Positions 18,493-27,050 are shown, counted from the first letter of the stretch. The stretch: 41,830 nucleotides of DNA from Lachnospiraceae bacterium AM93-12TA (GCA_027698105.1 JAQERH010000026.1:1-41830); one strand, 5' to 3'. Notes: generated by a model from the sequence alone, not told the origin. Numbers and translations are program-made.

Positions 18493-18936
18493 ATGGAAGA
18501 GCAGACAAAGTATTTCGTTTTGAAGCAGAAAGCAGTGCCTGAGGTGCTTTTAAAGGTAGTGGAAGCAAAGCGCTTGCTTGAATCAGAGAGAGCCATGACG
18601 GTTCAGGAGGCTTCAGACAGGGTTGGAATCAGCAGAAGCTCCTTTTACAAGTATAAGGATGACATTTTCCCATTTCATGACAATGCAAAGGGAAAGACGA
18701 TTACGCTGGTTCTTCAGATGGACGATGAAAGAGGGCTGCTTTCTGATATCCTTCATATTGTAGCTGTTTATAAGGCTAATATTTTGACCATCCATCAGAG
18801 TATACCTGTGGGGAATCTGGCTTCGCTGACACTGAGCGTAGAGGTAAGGCCGGATACAGGAAATATTTCCAAAATGGTGGAAGAGATGGAGATTCAGAAG
18901 GGAATTCACTATGTGAAAATAATTGCCAGGGAGTGA
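18493..18936 (+). CDS. ACT-domain regulator (UPF0735/PheB family)
   Basis: A 147-residue protein: an N-terminal helix-turn-helix-like part (about 38-58, TVQEASDRVGISRSSFYKYKD) and a C-terminal ACT domain (about 70-145, TLVLQMDDERGLLSDILHIV). ACT domains bind amino acids. The family is commonly next to homoserine dehydrogenase, as here, where hom begins six bases after the stop. It may adjust the pathway in response to an amino acid, but no target is known. Start supported by GGAAGAGGAATGAGGA upstream. Confidence 0.92.
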   Translation: MEEQTKYFVLKQKAVPEVLLKVVEAKRLLESERAMTVQEASDRVGISRSSFYKYKDDIFPFHDNAKGKTITLVLQMDDERGLLSDILHIVAVYKANILTIHQSIPVGNLASLTLSVEVRPDTGNISKMVEEMEIQKGIHYVKIIARE

Positions 18937-18942
18937 TAGGAC

Positions 18943-20157
18943 ATGATTTATGCAGCAGTAATGGGGTATGGTACGATTGGTTCAGGAGTAGCGGAGGTTC
19001 TGGAAAAGAACCGGGATGTAATTACAGCCAGAACCGGAGAAGAGATACAGGTAAAATATATTTTAGATCTTCGGGAATTTCCGGGAGATCCCAATGAGGA
19101 CAAGGTAATTCACGATTTTTCCGTGATTGAACAGGATGACGACGTGAAAATTGTGGTGGAGACCATGGGAGGCGTCCGCCCGGCTTACGACTTTGTAAAA
19201 GCCAGCCTGCTGGCGGGAAAGCATGTAGTGACATCCAACAAAGCGCTGGTAGCTGCCTGCGGAACCGAGCTTCTTCAGATTGCGAGAGAAAAAGGGCTGA
19301 ATTTCTTCTTTGAGGCCAGTGTGGGAGGCGGAATTCCGTTAATCCGTCCGCTGACAGGAGCTCTTGCAGGAGAGCGCATTGTGGAGATCAGCGGTATTTT
19401 AAACGGAACGACCAACTACATTCTTACCAAGATGGCGAAAGAGGGGCAGACCTTTGAGGAGGCCCTGAGAAAAGCCCAGGAACTGGGTTACGCTGAGAGA
19501 AATCCTGAGTCCGATGTGGAGGGATATGATACCTGCCGGAAGATTTCGATCCTGACAGCTCTTGCTACAGGCAGAGAAGTCAATTACGAGGATGTGTATA
19601 CAGAAGGAATTACTGCTGTGACGGACACTGACTTTAAGTATGCGGCCAAGCTTGGAACATCAGTGAAGCTGTTTGGCAGCAGCCGTATGGAGGACGGAAA
19701 GGTTTCCGTTTTTGTGTGTCCGATGATGATTGCCCAGGAAAACCCCCTGTTCAGTGTGAATGATGTCTTTAATGCTGTAATGGTAAAAGGAAACATGGCA
19801 GGAACGCTGATGTTTTATGGAAGCGGCGCAGGAAAGAGACCGACGGCCAGCGCGGTAGTGGCAGATATGATGGAAACAGCCATGAACATGAACCGGAATT
19901 TACCATTTGGTTGGGGAGCAGAGCGCCAGACCCTGACTCCGGTGGAGAAGACGGAATTTTCCTATTTCCTGCGGTTTGAGGGAAAAGCGCAGGAGAAGAA
20001 AGCGGAGATCGAGGCAGTCTTTGGTCCGGTCAGATTTGTGGAGCTTCCGGATATGGATGAATTCGCTGTTCTTACAGGAAGCATGACAGAAGAACACTAC
20101 AGAAAGATATCTGCGGCATTCAGCGATATCAGGCAGATGATCCGGGCGCAGATTTAG
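18943..20157 (+). CDS. hom: Homoserine dehydrogenase
   Basis: A 404-residue NAD(P)-dependent enzyme that reduces aspartate semialdehyde to homoserine, the branch point to threonine and methionine. GYGTIGSGV is the dinucleotide motif; TSNKALVA and the signature ILNGTTNYIL plus GYAERNPESDVEGYD are intact, including the catalytic lysine region. The C-terminal 65 residues look like a small ACT-type domain, so feedback by threonine is possible. It probably shares a transcript with the ACT-domain gene. Confidence 0.96.
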   Translation: MIYAAVMGYGTIGSGVAEVLEKNRDVITARTGEEIQVKYILDLREFPGDPNEDKVIHDFSVIEQDDDVKIVVETMGGVRPAYDFVKASLLAGKHVVTSNKALVAACGTELLQIAREKGLNFFFEASVGGGIPLIRPLTGALAGERIVEISGILNGTTNYILTKMAKEGQTFEEALRKAQELGYAERNPESDVEGYDTCRKISILTALATGREVNYEDVYTEGITAVTDTDFKYAAKLGTSVKLFGSSRMEDGKVSVFVCPMMIAQENPLFSVNDVFNAVMVKGNMAGTLMFYGSGAGKRPTASAVVADMMETAMNMNRNLPFGWGAERQTLTPVEKTEFSYFLRFEGKAQEKKAEIEAVFGPVRFVELPDMDEFAVLTGSMTEEHYRKISAAFSDIRQMIRAQI

Positions 20158-20162
20158 AGGAG

Positions 20163-20193
20163 ACAGGCAGGGAGCGTTTCCCTGCCTGTTTCT
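20163..20193 (+). terminator. hom terminator
   Basis: Perfect 11-bp stem ACAGGCAGGGA/TCCCTGCCTGT (20163-20173 with 20179-20189), then TTTC. It begins five bases after the hom stop. Confidence 0.85.
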
Positions 20194-20209
20194 GACTGAG
20201 GGGTTTCAG

Positions 20210-20238
20210 TTGCGCCTGCCTTTAAAATCTATTATAAT
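20210..20238 (+). promoter_or_regulatory. tex promoter
   Basis: TTGCGC (20210-20215), 17 bases, TATAAT (20233-20238), about 60 bases before the start. Confidence 0.65.
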
Positions 20239-20299
20239 AAGGAATGCAGATGCTCCAAGTGTCTGCTGAATTGATTTTTGGGGAAATGAGGAAAATGTT

Positions 20300-22444
20300 A
20301 TGGATATTATACAGGCGCTTGCATCAGAGCTTCAGATCAGAGTAAATCAGGCAGAAGCTGCAGTCAGGCTGATTGATGAGGGAAATACCATTCCGTTTAT
20401 TGCCAGATACAGAAAAGAGGCTACAGGTTCACTGAACGATGAGGTGCTTAGAAATCTGGATGAACGATTAAAGTATCTCAGAAACCTGGAGGATCGAAAG
20501 AACCAGGTAATTGCTTCCATACGGGAACAGGAGAAACTGACGGCAGAGCTTGAAAAGAAGATTTTAAGCGTTGCAACGCTGGTAGCTGTGGAGGATCTTT
20601 ATCTTCCCTACAGGCCGAAGAGAAAGACAAGAGCCGGAGCTGCGAAAGAGAAAGGACTGCTTCCTCTGGCAGATAAAATCTGGGATCAGAATCTGGAGCA
20701 GCCGGCTCTGGCGGAAGCGGAGCATTTTCTTTCTGAAGAAAAAGGAGTAGCGGATGCAAAGGCAGCCCTGGACGGCGCAAGGGACATTCTGGCAGAGAGA
20801 ATTGCCGAGACGGCTGAGTTTAGAACCTATATAAGAAAAGCGGTGTTCCAGGAGGGGATGATTGAGTCCTCCGCTAAACATGAGAAAGAGAAATCGGTCT
20901 ATGAAATGTATTACCACTTTTCCGAGCCGGTGAAAAAAGCGGCAGGCCACAGGATTCTGGCGCTGAACCGGGGAGAAAAGGAAAAGCTTCTGACTGTCAA
21001 AATAACGGTTCCTGAGGAGAAAATTCTGAGATATCTGGAAAAACAGATTATTACAAAAAATAATGAATATTCTTCTCCTGTGCTGAAGGAAGCAGCGGCA
21101 GACAGTTTTAACCGCCTCATCGGCCCAGCTATCGAGAGAGAGATCAGAGGAAGTCTGACTGAGAAGGCAGAGGCAGGCGCAATCCAGGTGTTCGGCAAGA
21201 ATTTAAAGCAGCTTCTGATGCAGCCGCCAGTGGCGGGAAGAGTCGTGCTGGGCTGGGATCCGGCTTTTCGTACCGGCTGTAAGCTGGCGGTAGTAGATGA
21301 GACGGGAAAGGTGCTCCATACGGTGGTCATTTATCCTACGGCTCCCCAGAATAAAGTGGAGGAGTCCAAAAAGATTTTAAAGGATTTAATTAAAAAGTAC
21401 CATATTTCGCTGATTTCTGTAGGAAACGGAACGGCGTCCAGAGAATCGGAGCAGGTGATTGTAGAGCTGTTAAAGGAAATTCCGGAGCAGGTGCAGTATG
21501 TGATTGTCAATGAAGCGGGAGCTTCCGTATACTCTGCCAGCAAGCTGGCTACAGAGGAGTTTCCGGAGTTTGACGTGGGACAGCGAAGCGCAGTATCCAT
21601 TGCCAGACGTCTTCAGGATCCCCTGTCTGAGCTGGTGAAAATTGACCCGAAATCTATTGGAGTGGGACAGTATCAGCATGATATGAACCAGAAGAATCTG
21701 AGCGAGGCGCTGCAGGGAGTGGTAGAGGACTGCGTCAACAGTGTGGGAGTCGACTTAAATACAGCATCCGCTTCCCTGCTGGGCTATATTTCAGGAATCA
21801 GTAAAACGGTGGCGAAAAATATTGTAGCCTACCGGGAAGAAAACGGAGTCTTTAAGACAAGAAGGGAGCTTTTAAAGGTTCCGAAACTGGGACCGAAGGC
21901 TTTCGAGCAGTGCGCTGGTTTCCTGCGTATTCAGGGAGGAAAAAATCCTTTAGATGCCACCAGTGTACATCCGGAGAGTTATCAGGCCGCTGAGACGCTG
22001 CTTGCGCGTCTGGGCTACCATGTGGAGGAGCTTTCTGGAGACGGTTTTGCGGGAATTGGACGGAAAATCGGCGATTACGGCAGGCTGTCCTCCGAACTTT
22101 CCATTGGTGAGATCACTCTTCGGGATATTGTAAAAGAGCTGGAAAAGCCTGGCAGAGATCCGCGAGACGAGATGCCGAAGCCGATTTTGAGAACGGATGT
22201 ACTGGATATCAAGGACTTAAAGCCTGACATGATTTTAAAGGGAACGGTGAGAAACGTCATTGATTTCGGAGCCTTTGTGGATATCGGAGTACATCAGGAC
22301 GGCCTGGTTCACATTTCCCAGATGACCGAGCGCTACATTAAGCATCCCCTGGAGGCGGTAAGCGTAGGAGACATTGTGGAAGTCAAGGTTCTGGAAGTTG
22401 ACCAGGAGAAAAAGAGAATTGGACTGACCATGAAAATAAAATAA
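20300..22444 (+). CDS. tex: Tex family RNA-binding transcription accessory protein
   Basis: A 714-residue Tex protein. Domains in order: N-terminal helical Tex region (IPFIARYRKEATGSLNDE), YqgF-like RNase H fold (around 315-440), helix-hairpin-helix motifs (around 490-560, VGVDLNTAS and LLKVPKLGPKAFEQC) and a C-terminal S1 RNA-binding domain (about 635-705, GTVRNVIDFGAFVDIGVHQDGLVH). Tex associates with RNA and RNA polymerase; its exact role is open. GAGGA precedes the ATG. The 3' end is followed by three conserved-apex stem-loops before the convergent BCCT gene. Confidence 0.95.
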   Translation: MDIIQALASELQIRVNQAEAAVRLIDEGNTIPFIARYRKEATGSLNDEVLRNLDERLKYLRNLEDRKNQVIASIREQEKLTAELEKKILSVATLVAVEDLYLPYRPKRKTRAGAAKEKGLLPLADKIWDQNLEQPALAEAEHFLSEEKGVADAKAALDGARDILAERIAETAEFRTYIRKAVFQEGMIESSAKHEKEKSVYEMYYHFSEPVKKAAGHRILALNRGEKEKLLTVKITVPEEKILRYLEKQIITKNNEYSSPVLKEAAADSFNRLIGPAIEREIRGSLTEKAEAGAIQVFGKNLKQLLMQPPVAGRVVLGWDPAFRTGCKLAVVDETGKVLHTVVIYPTAPQNKVEESKKILKDLIKKYHISLISVGNGTASRESEQVIVELLKEIPEQVQYVIVNEAGASVYSASKLATEEFPEFDVGQRSAVSIARRLQDPLSELVKIDPKSIGVGQYQHDMNQKNLSEALQGVVEDCVNSVGVDLNTASASLLGYISGISKTVAKNIVAYREENGVFKTRRELLKVPKLGPKAFEQCAGFLRIQGGKNPLDATSVHPESYQAAETLLARLGYHVEELSGDGFAGIGRKIGDYGRLSSELSIGEITLRDIVKELEKPGRDPRDEMPKPILRTDVLDIKDLKPDMILKGTVRNVIDFGAFVDIGVHQDGLVHISQMTERYIKHPLEAVSVGDIVEVKVLEVDQEKKRIGLTMKIK

Positions 22445-22454
22445 GATAAAATGA

Positions 22455-22510
22455 GAGAAAAGGACGTATTTTTTTGTTCCACAAAAGTCACCAAAATACG
22501 TCCTTTTCTC
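22455..22510 (-). other. Conserved-apex stem-loop, copy B (reverse orientation)
   Basis: An 18-bp perfect stem (22455-22472 with 22493-22510), extendable by an A-T pair. Read on the minus strand, the apex is GGTGACTTTTGTGGAACAAA, the same family as copy A with one base fewer in the tip. It starts ten bases after the tex stop codon. Confidence 0.85.
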
Positions 22511-22571
22511 TTGCGCTTTATGGTGGGGGAATCGAAAGAGAAGAGAGAAAAAAGAAGAAGAAAGAGGAAGA

Positions 22572-22603
22572 GTTTCCGGTGACTTTAAGTGGAACAAGGA
22601 AAC
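22572..22603 (+). other. Conserved-apex stem-loop, copy C1 (short stem)
   Basis: The apex at 22578-22597 is base-for-base identical to copy A, but the stem is only six bp (22572-22577 with 22598-22603). The flanks are purine-rich on both sides, so the longer stem is missing or was replaced by the neighbouring copy. Confidence 0.75.
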
Positions 22604-22608
22604 GAAAA

Positions 22609-22667
22609 AAGAAGAGGGAAAGTTTTTCAGCGACTTTAAGTGGAGCGTGAAAACTTTCCCTCTTCTT
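22609..22667 (+). other. Conserved-apex stem-loop, copy C2
   Basis: An 18-bp perfect stem (22609-22626 with 22650-22667). The apex has GCGACTTTAAGTGGAGC in place of GTGACTTTAAGTGGAAC: both members of one inner pair have changed (T-A to C-G). It ends six bases from the BCCT stop codon. Confidence 0.85.
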
Positions 22668-22672
22668 AAATC

Positions 22673-24211
22673 CTATTTCCGATTTTCCTCCAGATACTTC
22701 TTCCCATCCTTTAAAAAGCTGGCCACAATCAGGAGAATCACAGCAGCCAGGGGAAAGGCAGCGATAATCGATACTGTCTGCAGATTCGCCATGGAACTGT
22801 CTGAGAAGACTAGGGCAATGGGCAGCAGAATCAGCATCAGGGACCAGAAAACCTTAACACCCATATGAGGCTCCTGTCCATCAGGAAGTTCTTTGTAAGA
22901 GTAGGCGGAGGCCACCAGGGCGATGGCGTCGAAGCTGGTAGCGTAGAAGGTAATCATGGCCAGAGCCAGGAGAATCAGAACAATCTGTGCCATTGGCAGA
23001 GTGTTTATAATGGCAATGATGGTGCTGTAGAGATCCTGACTGGCATTGTAGAGCCCCATAACGTCCAGGCGTCCGGAAACCTGCAGGCCCAGGCTGTAAT
23101 TGCCCAAGATAATAAAGCTGGTGAAGGTTCCTCCCAGGCCGAAGACATATCCGCCCAGAATGGTCTGCTTTACCGTGCGCCCTTTTGAAATACTTCCAAT
23201 AAAGAAGGGAGCCGCGACTGCCCACACCATCCAGTAGGCCCAGTAAAACATGGTCCAGGTCTGGGGGAAGGAGGTGGTCCTCTGAGGATCTGTAAAGGTA
23301 GCCAGAGTAAAGAAATTCTGAATCAGGGTTCCAACAGCGGAAAATCCCGTTTCTACAATATACCGTGTCTCTCCTCCGGCCAGAAATACATAGGCTAACA
23401 GGGCGAAAAACAGATATACACAGGAGGAAGCCAGTTTCATGACACCTTTCATGCCTCGCACGACAGAGAAGGTGTACACCATGCAGGTAACGATTAAAAT
23501 TCCGATAGTAATCCATTTAGAGCTGTCCACATGGAACAGGCTGGCTGCCGTCTGGCTCATCAGTGGGGTAGCCAGACTGAAGGTAGTGGCAGTTCCAGCT
23601 AACAGGGCGAAAACTGCCAGGAGATCGATGAGGCGGCCAGGAGCCTTGTCTGTCATAGCGCCGAGAATCGGCCGGCAGGCTTCGGAATATTTCTGCTTTT
23701 TGCATTTTCTTACATGGAGCATAAAGCCGAAGGCACAGGCCAGAACTACATAGAAGCTCCAGGGAATCGGCCCCCAGTGAAACAGGGGATAGACGCTGGA
23801 CCAGTCCTGAATGGAGCCCATTTCTGCCATATGGGGATCATTGGCATAGAGAATCCACTCGCACAGGGAATAGAACAGGATATCAGCCGCCAGACCGGAG
23901 GTGAACATCATCGCCCCCCAGGAAAAGGCGGAATACTGCGGCTTCTCTCCCGGCGCTCCCAGCCTGATGGTTCCAAATGGGGAAAAGGCCAGGTAGAGGG
24001 ACAGCAGAAAAATTCCCAGGCCTACTGCCAGATAGTAGACGCCGAATTCCTCCCCGATAAAGAAGCGGATAGATTCCAGCACCTGTTTTGACGGTTCCGG
24101 AGCCAGAAAAAAAGCCAGGCACAGAGCCAGAATCAGGGCCAGGGATACTGCCATAGGCATGATATCCAGCCGTGCAGCCAGTTTTTTGTTATCTGAATGC
24201 GGTTCGTTCAT
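22673..24211 (-). CDS. BCCT family (betaine/choline/carnitine) transporter
   Basis: A 512-residue membrane protein with about twelve hydrophobic segments. The BCCT signature is seen in FYWAYWMVWAVAAPFFIGSISKGRT, and the upstream FHWGPIPWSFYVV matches the family's tryptophan-rich half. Substrates are quaternary amines such as glycine betaine, choline or carnitine; which one cannot be read. No long C-terminal osmosensing tail like that of BetP is seen, so exchange or nutrient uptake is as likely as osmoprotection. AAGGAGG upstream supports the start. An inverted repeat at 24257-24294 lies in its promoter area. Confidence 0.92.
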   Translation of the reverse strand: MNEPHSDNKKLAARLDIMPMAVSLALILALCLAFFLAPEPSKQVLESIRFFIGEEFGVYYLAVGLGIFLLSLYLAFSPFGTIRLGAPGEKPQYSAFSWGAMMFTSGLAADILFYSLCEWILYANDPHMAEMGSIQDWSSVYPLFHWGPIPWSFYVVLACAFGFMLHVRKCKKQKYSEACRPILGAMTDKAPGRLIDLLAVFALLAGTATTFSLATPLMSQTAASLFHVDSSKWITIGILIVTCMVYTFSVVRGMKGVMKLASSCVYLFFALLAYVFLAGGETRYIVETGFSAVGTLIQNFFTLATFTDPQRTTSFPQTWTMFYWAYWMVWAVAAPFFIGSISKGRTVKQTILGGYVFGLGGTFTSFIILGNYSLGLQVSGRLDVMGLYNASQDLYSTIIAIINTLPMAQIVLILLALAMITFYATSFDAIALVASAYSYKELPDGQEPHMGVKVFWSLMLILLPIALVFSDSSMANLQTVSIIAAFPLAAVILLIVASFLKDGKKYLEENRK

Positions 24212-24256
24212 GGAAGATACCTCCTTGATTGCTGAGAACAGGGGGAATCCCTGTCT

Positions 24257-24294
24257 ATGTTCAATTTTATATAAAATAAAAAGATATTGAACAT
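24257..24294. promoter_or_regulatory. Inverted repeat in the BCCT promoter region
   Basis: Perfect nine-bp arms ATGTTCAAT (24257-24265) and ATTGAACAT (24286-24294), 20 A/T-rich bases apart. On the minus strand a weak promoter (TTCAAT, 16 bases, TAAAAT) overlaps it. This is a candidate operator or bent-DNA site. It is too A/T-rich to be a terminator. Confidence 0.5.
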
Positions 24295-24340
24295 TATAAC
24301 AGAGGATGGAGGGAAATGCAAGAGGCCTGTATAGAAAAAA

Positions 24341-24387
24341 GAATGTTTTAGCAGCCTCATGTTACAGAGCTGCAAAACATTCTTTTT
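24341..24387. terminator. Bidirectional terminator-like hairpin
   Basis: GAATGTTTTAGCAG (24341-24354) pairs with CTGCAAAACATTC (24370-24382) with one bulged A. Five Ts follow on the plus strand and six on the minus strand. It is downstream of the minus-strand small membrane gene and probably ends it. From here to 24547 the DNA is A/T-rich without a visible gene. Confidence 0.75.
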
Positions 24388-24547
24388 AATCAATTCTTAT
24401 GAATTATAAGTTTGTATAAATTTTATATCTAATTTTCGACTATCCGCATAGACATTATACTTTCAAGCACTTTGAGGTATAGAAAATGATTCAATTTACC
24501 ACGTTTCTTCATTATCATGATTATTTTACTTTTTATAGGTTGAATTA

Positions 24548-24925
24548 TCATTTATTATTTCTAAACAGAACAACTCCGTTGTAAATAATAAAAGGAATAG
24601 AACCAATTACCCCGACAAGTGTATAAATCGGGAAAGTAACAAATCCAATTATAAGTTTAGGCGCAATAGGAGTTAGCCATTTTTTAGCTAAACCACTGTA
24701 AAAAATCAAACCTGTGGGGATTCCGGCAAAAAGTAATCCAAAAGAAAGAACGCTTCTTGCAAATCCTAATGGTTCAGGAACAGACATATTTTGACTTGCC
24801 CAAAACGCAATGTATTCAGGGTTATTAAGCTGATTCATCTGATTAAGTGCTACAAAATAACCAAGCACACAACCAACGATTAAAAACAAACAAATAAGCA
24901 ATATTTGTTTTAACTCTTTTCTCAT
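24548..24925 (-). CDS. Small A/T-rich membrane protein, function unknown
   Basis: A 125-residue protein I do not recognise. Three hydrophobic segments are visible: about 7-27 (LLICLFLIVGCVLGYFVAL), 60-80 (SFGLLFAGIPTGLIFYSGLA) and 90-115. A cysteine at 19 lies in the first segment, but the context does not make a convincing lipobox. AAAGGAAGAAG precedes the ATG. Base composition and codon use (many A/T-ending codons) differ from the neighbours, which suggests recent acquisition. No neighbour points to a role. Confidence 0.75.
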   Translation of the reverse strand: MRKELKQILLICLFLIVGCVLGYFVALNQMNQLNNPEYIAFWASQNMSVPEPLGFARSVLSFGLLFAGIPTGLIFYSGLAKKWLTPIAPKLIIGFVTFPIYTLVGVIGSIPFIIYNGVVLFRNNK

Positions 24926-25172
24926 AATTCTTCTTCCTTTATAGTCGAATAGTTCTCTGACAGCAATTATACTTCATCAACTTAAAGAATGAAAGAAAAA
25001 TTTTTGTGTACAGAGTTCCTGTACAAGCCTTGTAACACACATTTCCGCAAAATTCATAGTCCCAATATTTTTCTCACAGGCGATAGGCAGCGGTCAAAAT
25101 ATCAGGTCTGCACCTGACATTTTCAAAGTGAAAACAGCAAGAGTCTTAAAGTTCCATATTCAATTTGGGGTG
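24926..25172. other. A/T-rich gap without recognisable gene
   Basis: No open frame with a ribosome site is seen on either strand. A small hairpin TCAGGT/ACCTGA lies near 25103-25118. A TATAAT on the minus strand (24971-24966) may belong to the small membrane gene, but its -35 is poor. The composition matches the small membrane gene, so both may be part of one acquired segment. Confidence 0.5.
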
Positions 25173-25207
25173 CAAAAAAGCAGGAGACCTTTTCAGATTT
25201 CCTGCTT
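25172..25207 (-). terminator. Terminator of the D-2-hydroxyacid dehydrogenase gene
   Basis: Stem AAGCAGGA/TCCTGCTT (25178-25185 with 25200-25207); on the minus strand a T run follows. It lies about 80 bases past the stop codon. Confidence 0.8.
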
Positions 25208-25287
25208 CCTCTCAATGATAATGATTTAAAGCTGAATTTTTTCATTAAAACGTTAAATGTACACTATTTATGCCGGATATGCCGGAT

Positions 25288-26229
25288 CTACATCACATTC
25301 TGGGGGGAACCATTTACCCATGCAGTAATATTGTCAAAGACAATGACTGCCCGCTTTACCAGGGCCTCCTTAGTAGCAAAGGCTGCATGGGGAGTGGCAA
25401 TCACATGCTTGGCATTTAACAGGGGGTGTTCCTTTTTAACAGGCGGCTCTGTCTCAAAGACATCAATGCAGGCTCCGGCAATCCGTTCCTCATTTAATGC
25501 CTCTGCCAGCGCCTGACTGTCCACTACCGGGCCGCGGGCTGTATTGATGAGAATCGCGTTTTTCTTCATCAGGGCCAGCTGTTCTTTGCCGATTAACCCT
25601 CTGGTGGAATCGTTTAAAGGTGTGTGAAGAGATACAATGTCACACTGGGAAAGGAGAGTATTGAGGTCTGTGTAGGTAATGCCAGGAACATCCTTTTTTG
25701 TTCTGCTGAAGGCCAGAACTTCACATCCAAAGGCCTGGGCAATGGCTGCCACACGAAGGCCGATAGCCCCTGTTCCAACTACTCCGAATTTCTTGCCCTC
25801 CAGTTCAAATCCAACCAGCCCGTCTTTAGTTCCCTCTCTTCTCACCACCTCATTGCAGGCGGGAATGTTCCTATATAAAGAGATCAGAAGACCGAAGACC
25901 AGATCTGCTACGGCAGCAGTAGAATAGCCGGCGCAGTTGCTCACCAGAATCCCGTTTTTCCTGCAGGCGTCCATGGCAATGTGATCGATTCCAGTGAAGG
26001 CCACGGACAGCATTTTCAGGTTTTTGCAGCCGTTGATGACATCAGCATTTAACGGCAGATTAGATACAGCAATGATGTCAGCATCTTTTCCCCTCTCAAT
26101 CAATGTTTCAGTATCTGTGACGCGGGTGTCGTAGTAAACCACCTCTACAGACTCCGGCAGCTGCTTTGCCGCCATGGAAAGGAGCTTTTCCTGTTCGACG
26201 CCCAGGGGCTCAATGATTACAAGTTTCAT
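25288..26229 (-). CDS. D-2-hydroxyacid dehydrogenase (NAD-dependent)
   Basis: A 313-residue enzyme of the D-isomer 2-hydroxyacid dehydrogenase family, which reduces a 2-oxoacid (pyruvate, glyoxylate, hydroxypyruvate or similar). The Rossmann motif GVVGTGAIGLRVA is near residue 148. The catalytic trio is visible as R in NTARGPVVD, E in DVFETEPP and H in ATPHAAF. AAGGAATC precedes the ATG. Single gene with an extended -10 promoter at 26268-26276. The substrate is not deducible. Confidence 0.92.
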   Translation of the reverse strand: MKLVIIEPLGVEQEKLLSMAAKQLPESVEVVYYDTRVTDTETLIERGKDADIIAVSNLPLNADVINGCKNLKMLSVAFTGIDHIAMDACRKNGILVSNCAGYSTAAVADLVFGLLISLYRNIPACNEVVRREGTKDGLVGFELEGKKFGVVGTGAIGLRVAAIAQAFGCEVLAFSRTKKDVPGITYTDLNTLLSQCDIVSLHTPLNDSTRGLIGKEQLALMKKNAILINTARGPVVDSQALAEALNEERIAGACIDVFETEPPVKKEHPLLNAKHVIATPHAAFATKEALVKRAVIVFDNITAWVNGSPQNVM

Positions 26230-26267
26230 AAGTAGATTCCTTCTTTCTTAATAATAATATACCAGCC

Positions 26268-26276
26268 ATTATACCA
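26268..26276 (-). promoter_or_regulatory. Extended -10 promoter of the dehydrogenase gene
   Basis: TGGTATAAT on the minus strand, a TGN-extended -10; the -35 is poor. Between this and the rpsL promoter at 26405, I see nothing else in the divergent gap. Confidence 0.55.
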
Positions 26277-26404
26277 TAAAGAGAGTCAGCAGGAAACGGC
26301 AGGCAGCTTTTAACCGGAAAAAACAGAAACGTGCTAAAGCAGAAAAAAACGCCTGAACCCTCACAGTATCAAGGAAAAACCATGAAAAAAATCTTCCGGA
26401 AGCC

Positions 26405-26432
26405 TTGACAGAAGCCGACAATCTGATATAAT
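26405..26432 (+). promoter_or_regulatory. Promoter of the str operon
   Basis: Consensus TTGACA (26405-26410), 16 bases, consensus TATAAT (26427-26432). The leader to rpsL is about 100 bases. Confidence 0.9.
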
Positions 26433-26536
26433 GAGTAAGCGTGCAAAATTCTCATGCAGTATTTTTGTGCGTAAAAACAAGGCTTTAGAATAGAAGAAGC
26501 CGCAACCAACAGACAATATCACAGGAGGTGAAAAGG

Positions 26537-26956
26537 ATGCCTACATTTAACCAGTTAGTAAGAAAGGGAAGACAGACATCTGAGAAGAAATCCACAGCAC
26601 CGGCTCTGCAGAAGGGATACAACTCTTTACAGAAGAGAGCTACAAACGTATCTGCTCCTCAGAAGAGAGGTGTTTGTACAGCAGTTAAGACTGCTACACC
26701 TAAGAAGCCAAACTCAGCTCTTAGAAAGATTGCCAGAGTGCGTCTGTCCAACGGAATCGAGGTAACAAGCTACATTCCAGGTGAGGGACACAACTTACAG
26801 GAGCACAGCGTTGTTCTTATCCGCGGCGGCCGTGTTAAGGACTTACCAGGTACAAGATACCACATCATCCGTGGTACACTTGATACAGCAGGCGTAGCCA
26901 ACAGAAAGCAGGCTCGTTCCAAGTACGGCGCTAAGAAGCCGAAAGAGAAGAAATAA
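26537..26956 (+). CDS. rpsL: 30S ribosomal protein S12
   Basis: A 139-residue decoding-centre protein. [12 protein letters not shown] is the universal N-terminus, and [11 protein letters not shown] carries the lysines at which streptomycin resistance mutations occur; both are wild type here. ATG 26537 is chosen because AGGAGGTG ends six bases upstream; a GTG at 26528 overlaps that site. First gene of the str operon. Confidence 0.98.
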   Translation: MPTFNQLVRKGRQTSEKKSTAPALQKGYNSLQKRATNVSAPQKRGVCTAVKTATPKKPNSALRKIARVRLSNGIEVTSYIPGEGHNLQEHSVVLIRGGRVKDLPGTRYHIIRGTLDTAGVANRKQARSKYGAKKPKEKK

Positions 26957-27050
26957 TTAGGTGAAAATTCGATTGAATTTTAGTGCCGGACTTTGATATT
27001 GACTTGTAGGTTGCAGGTTTAATCATAAGAACCGAGCACGACACGCATCC

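Noticed and set aside
22455..22667. Plain rho-independent terminators as full explanation of the stem-loop family
   Set aside because: No T run of normal length follows the stems, and a terminator does not need a conserved apex. Copy A also lies behind a complete terminator.
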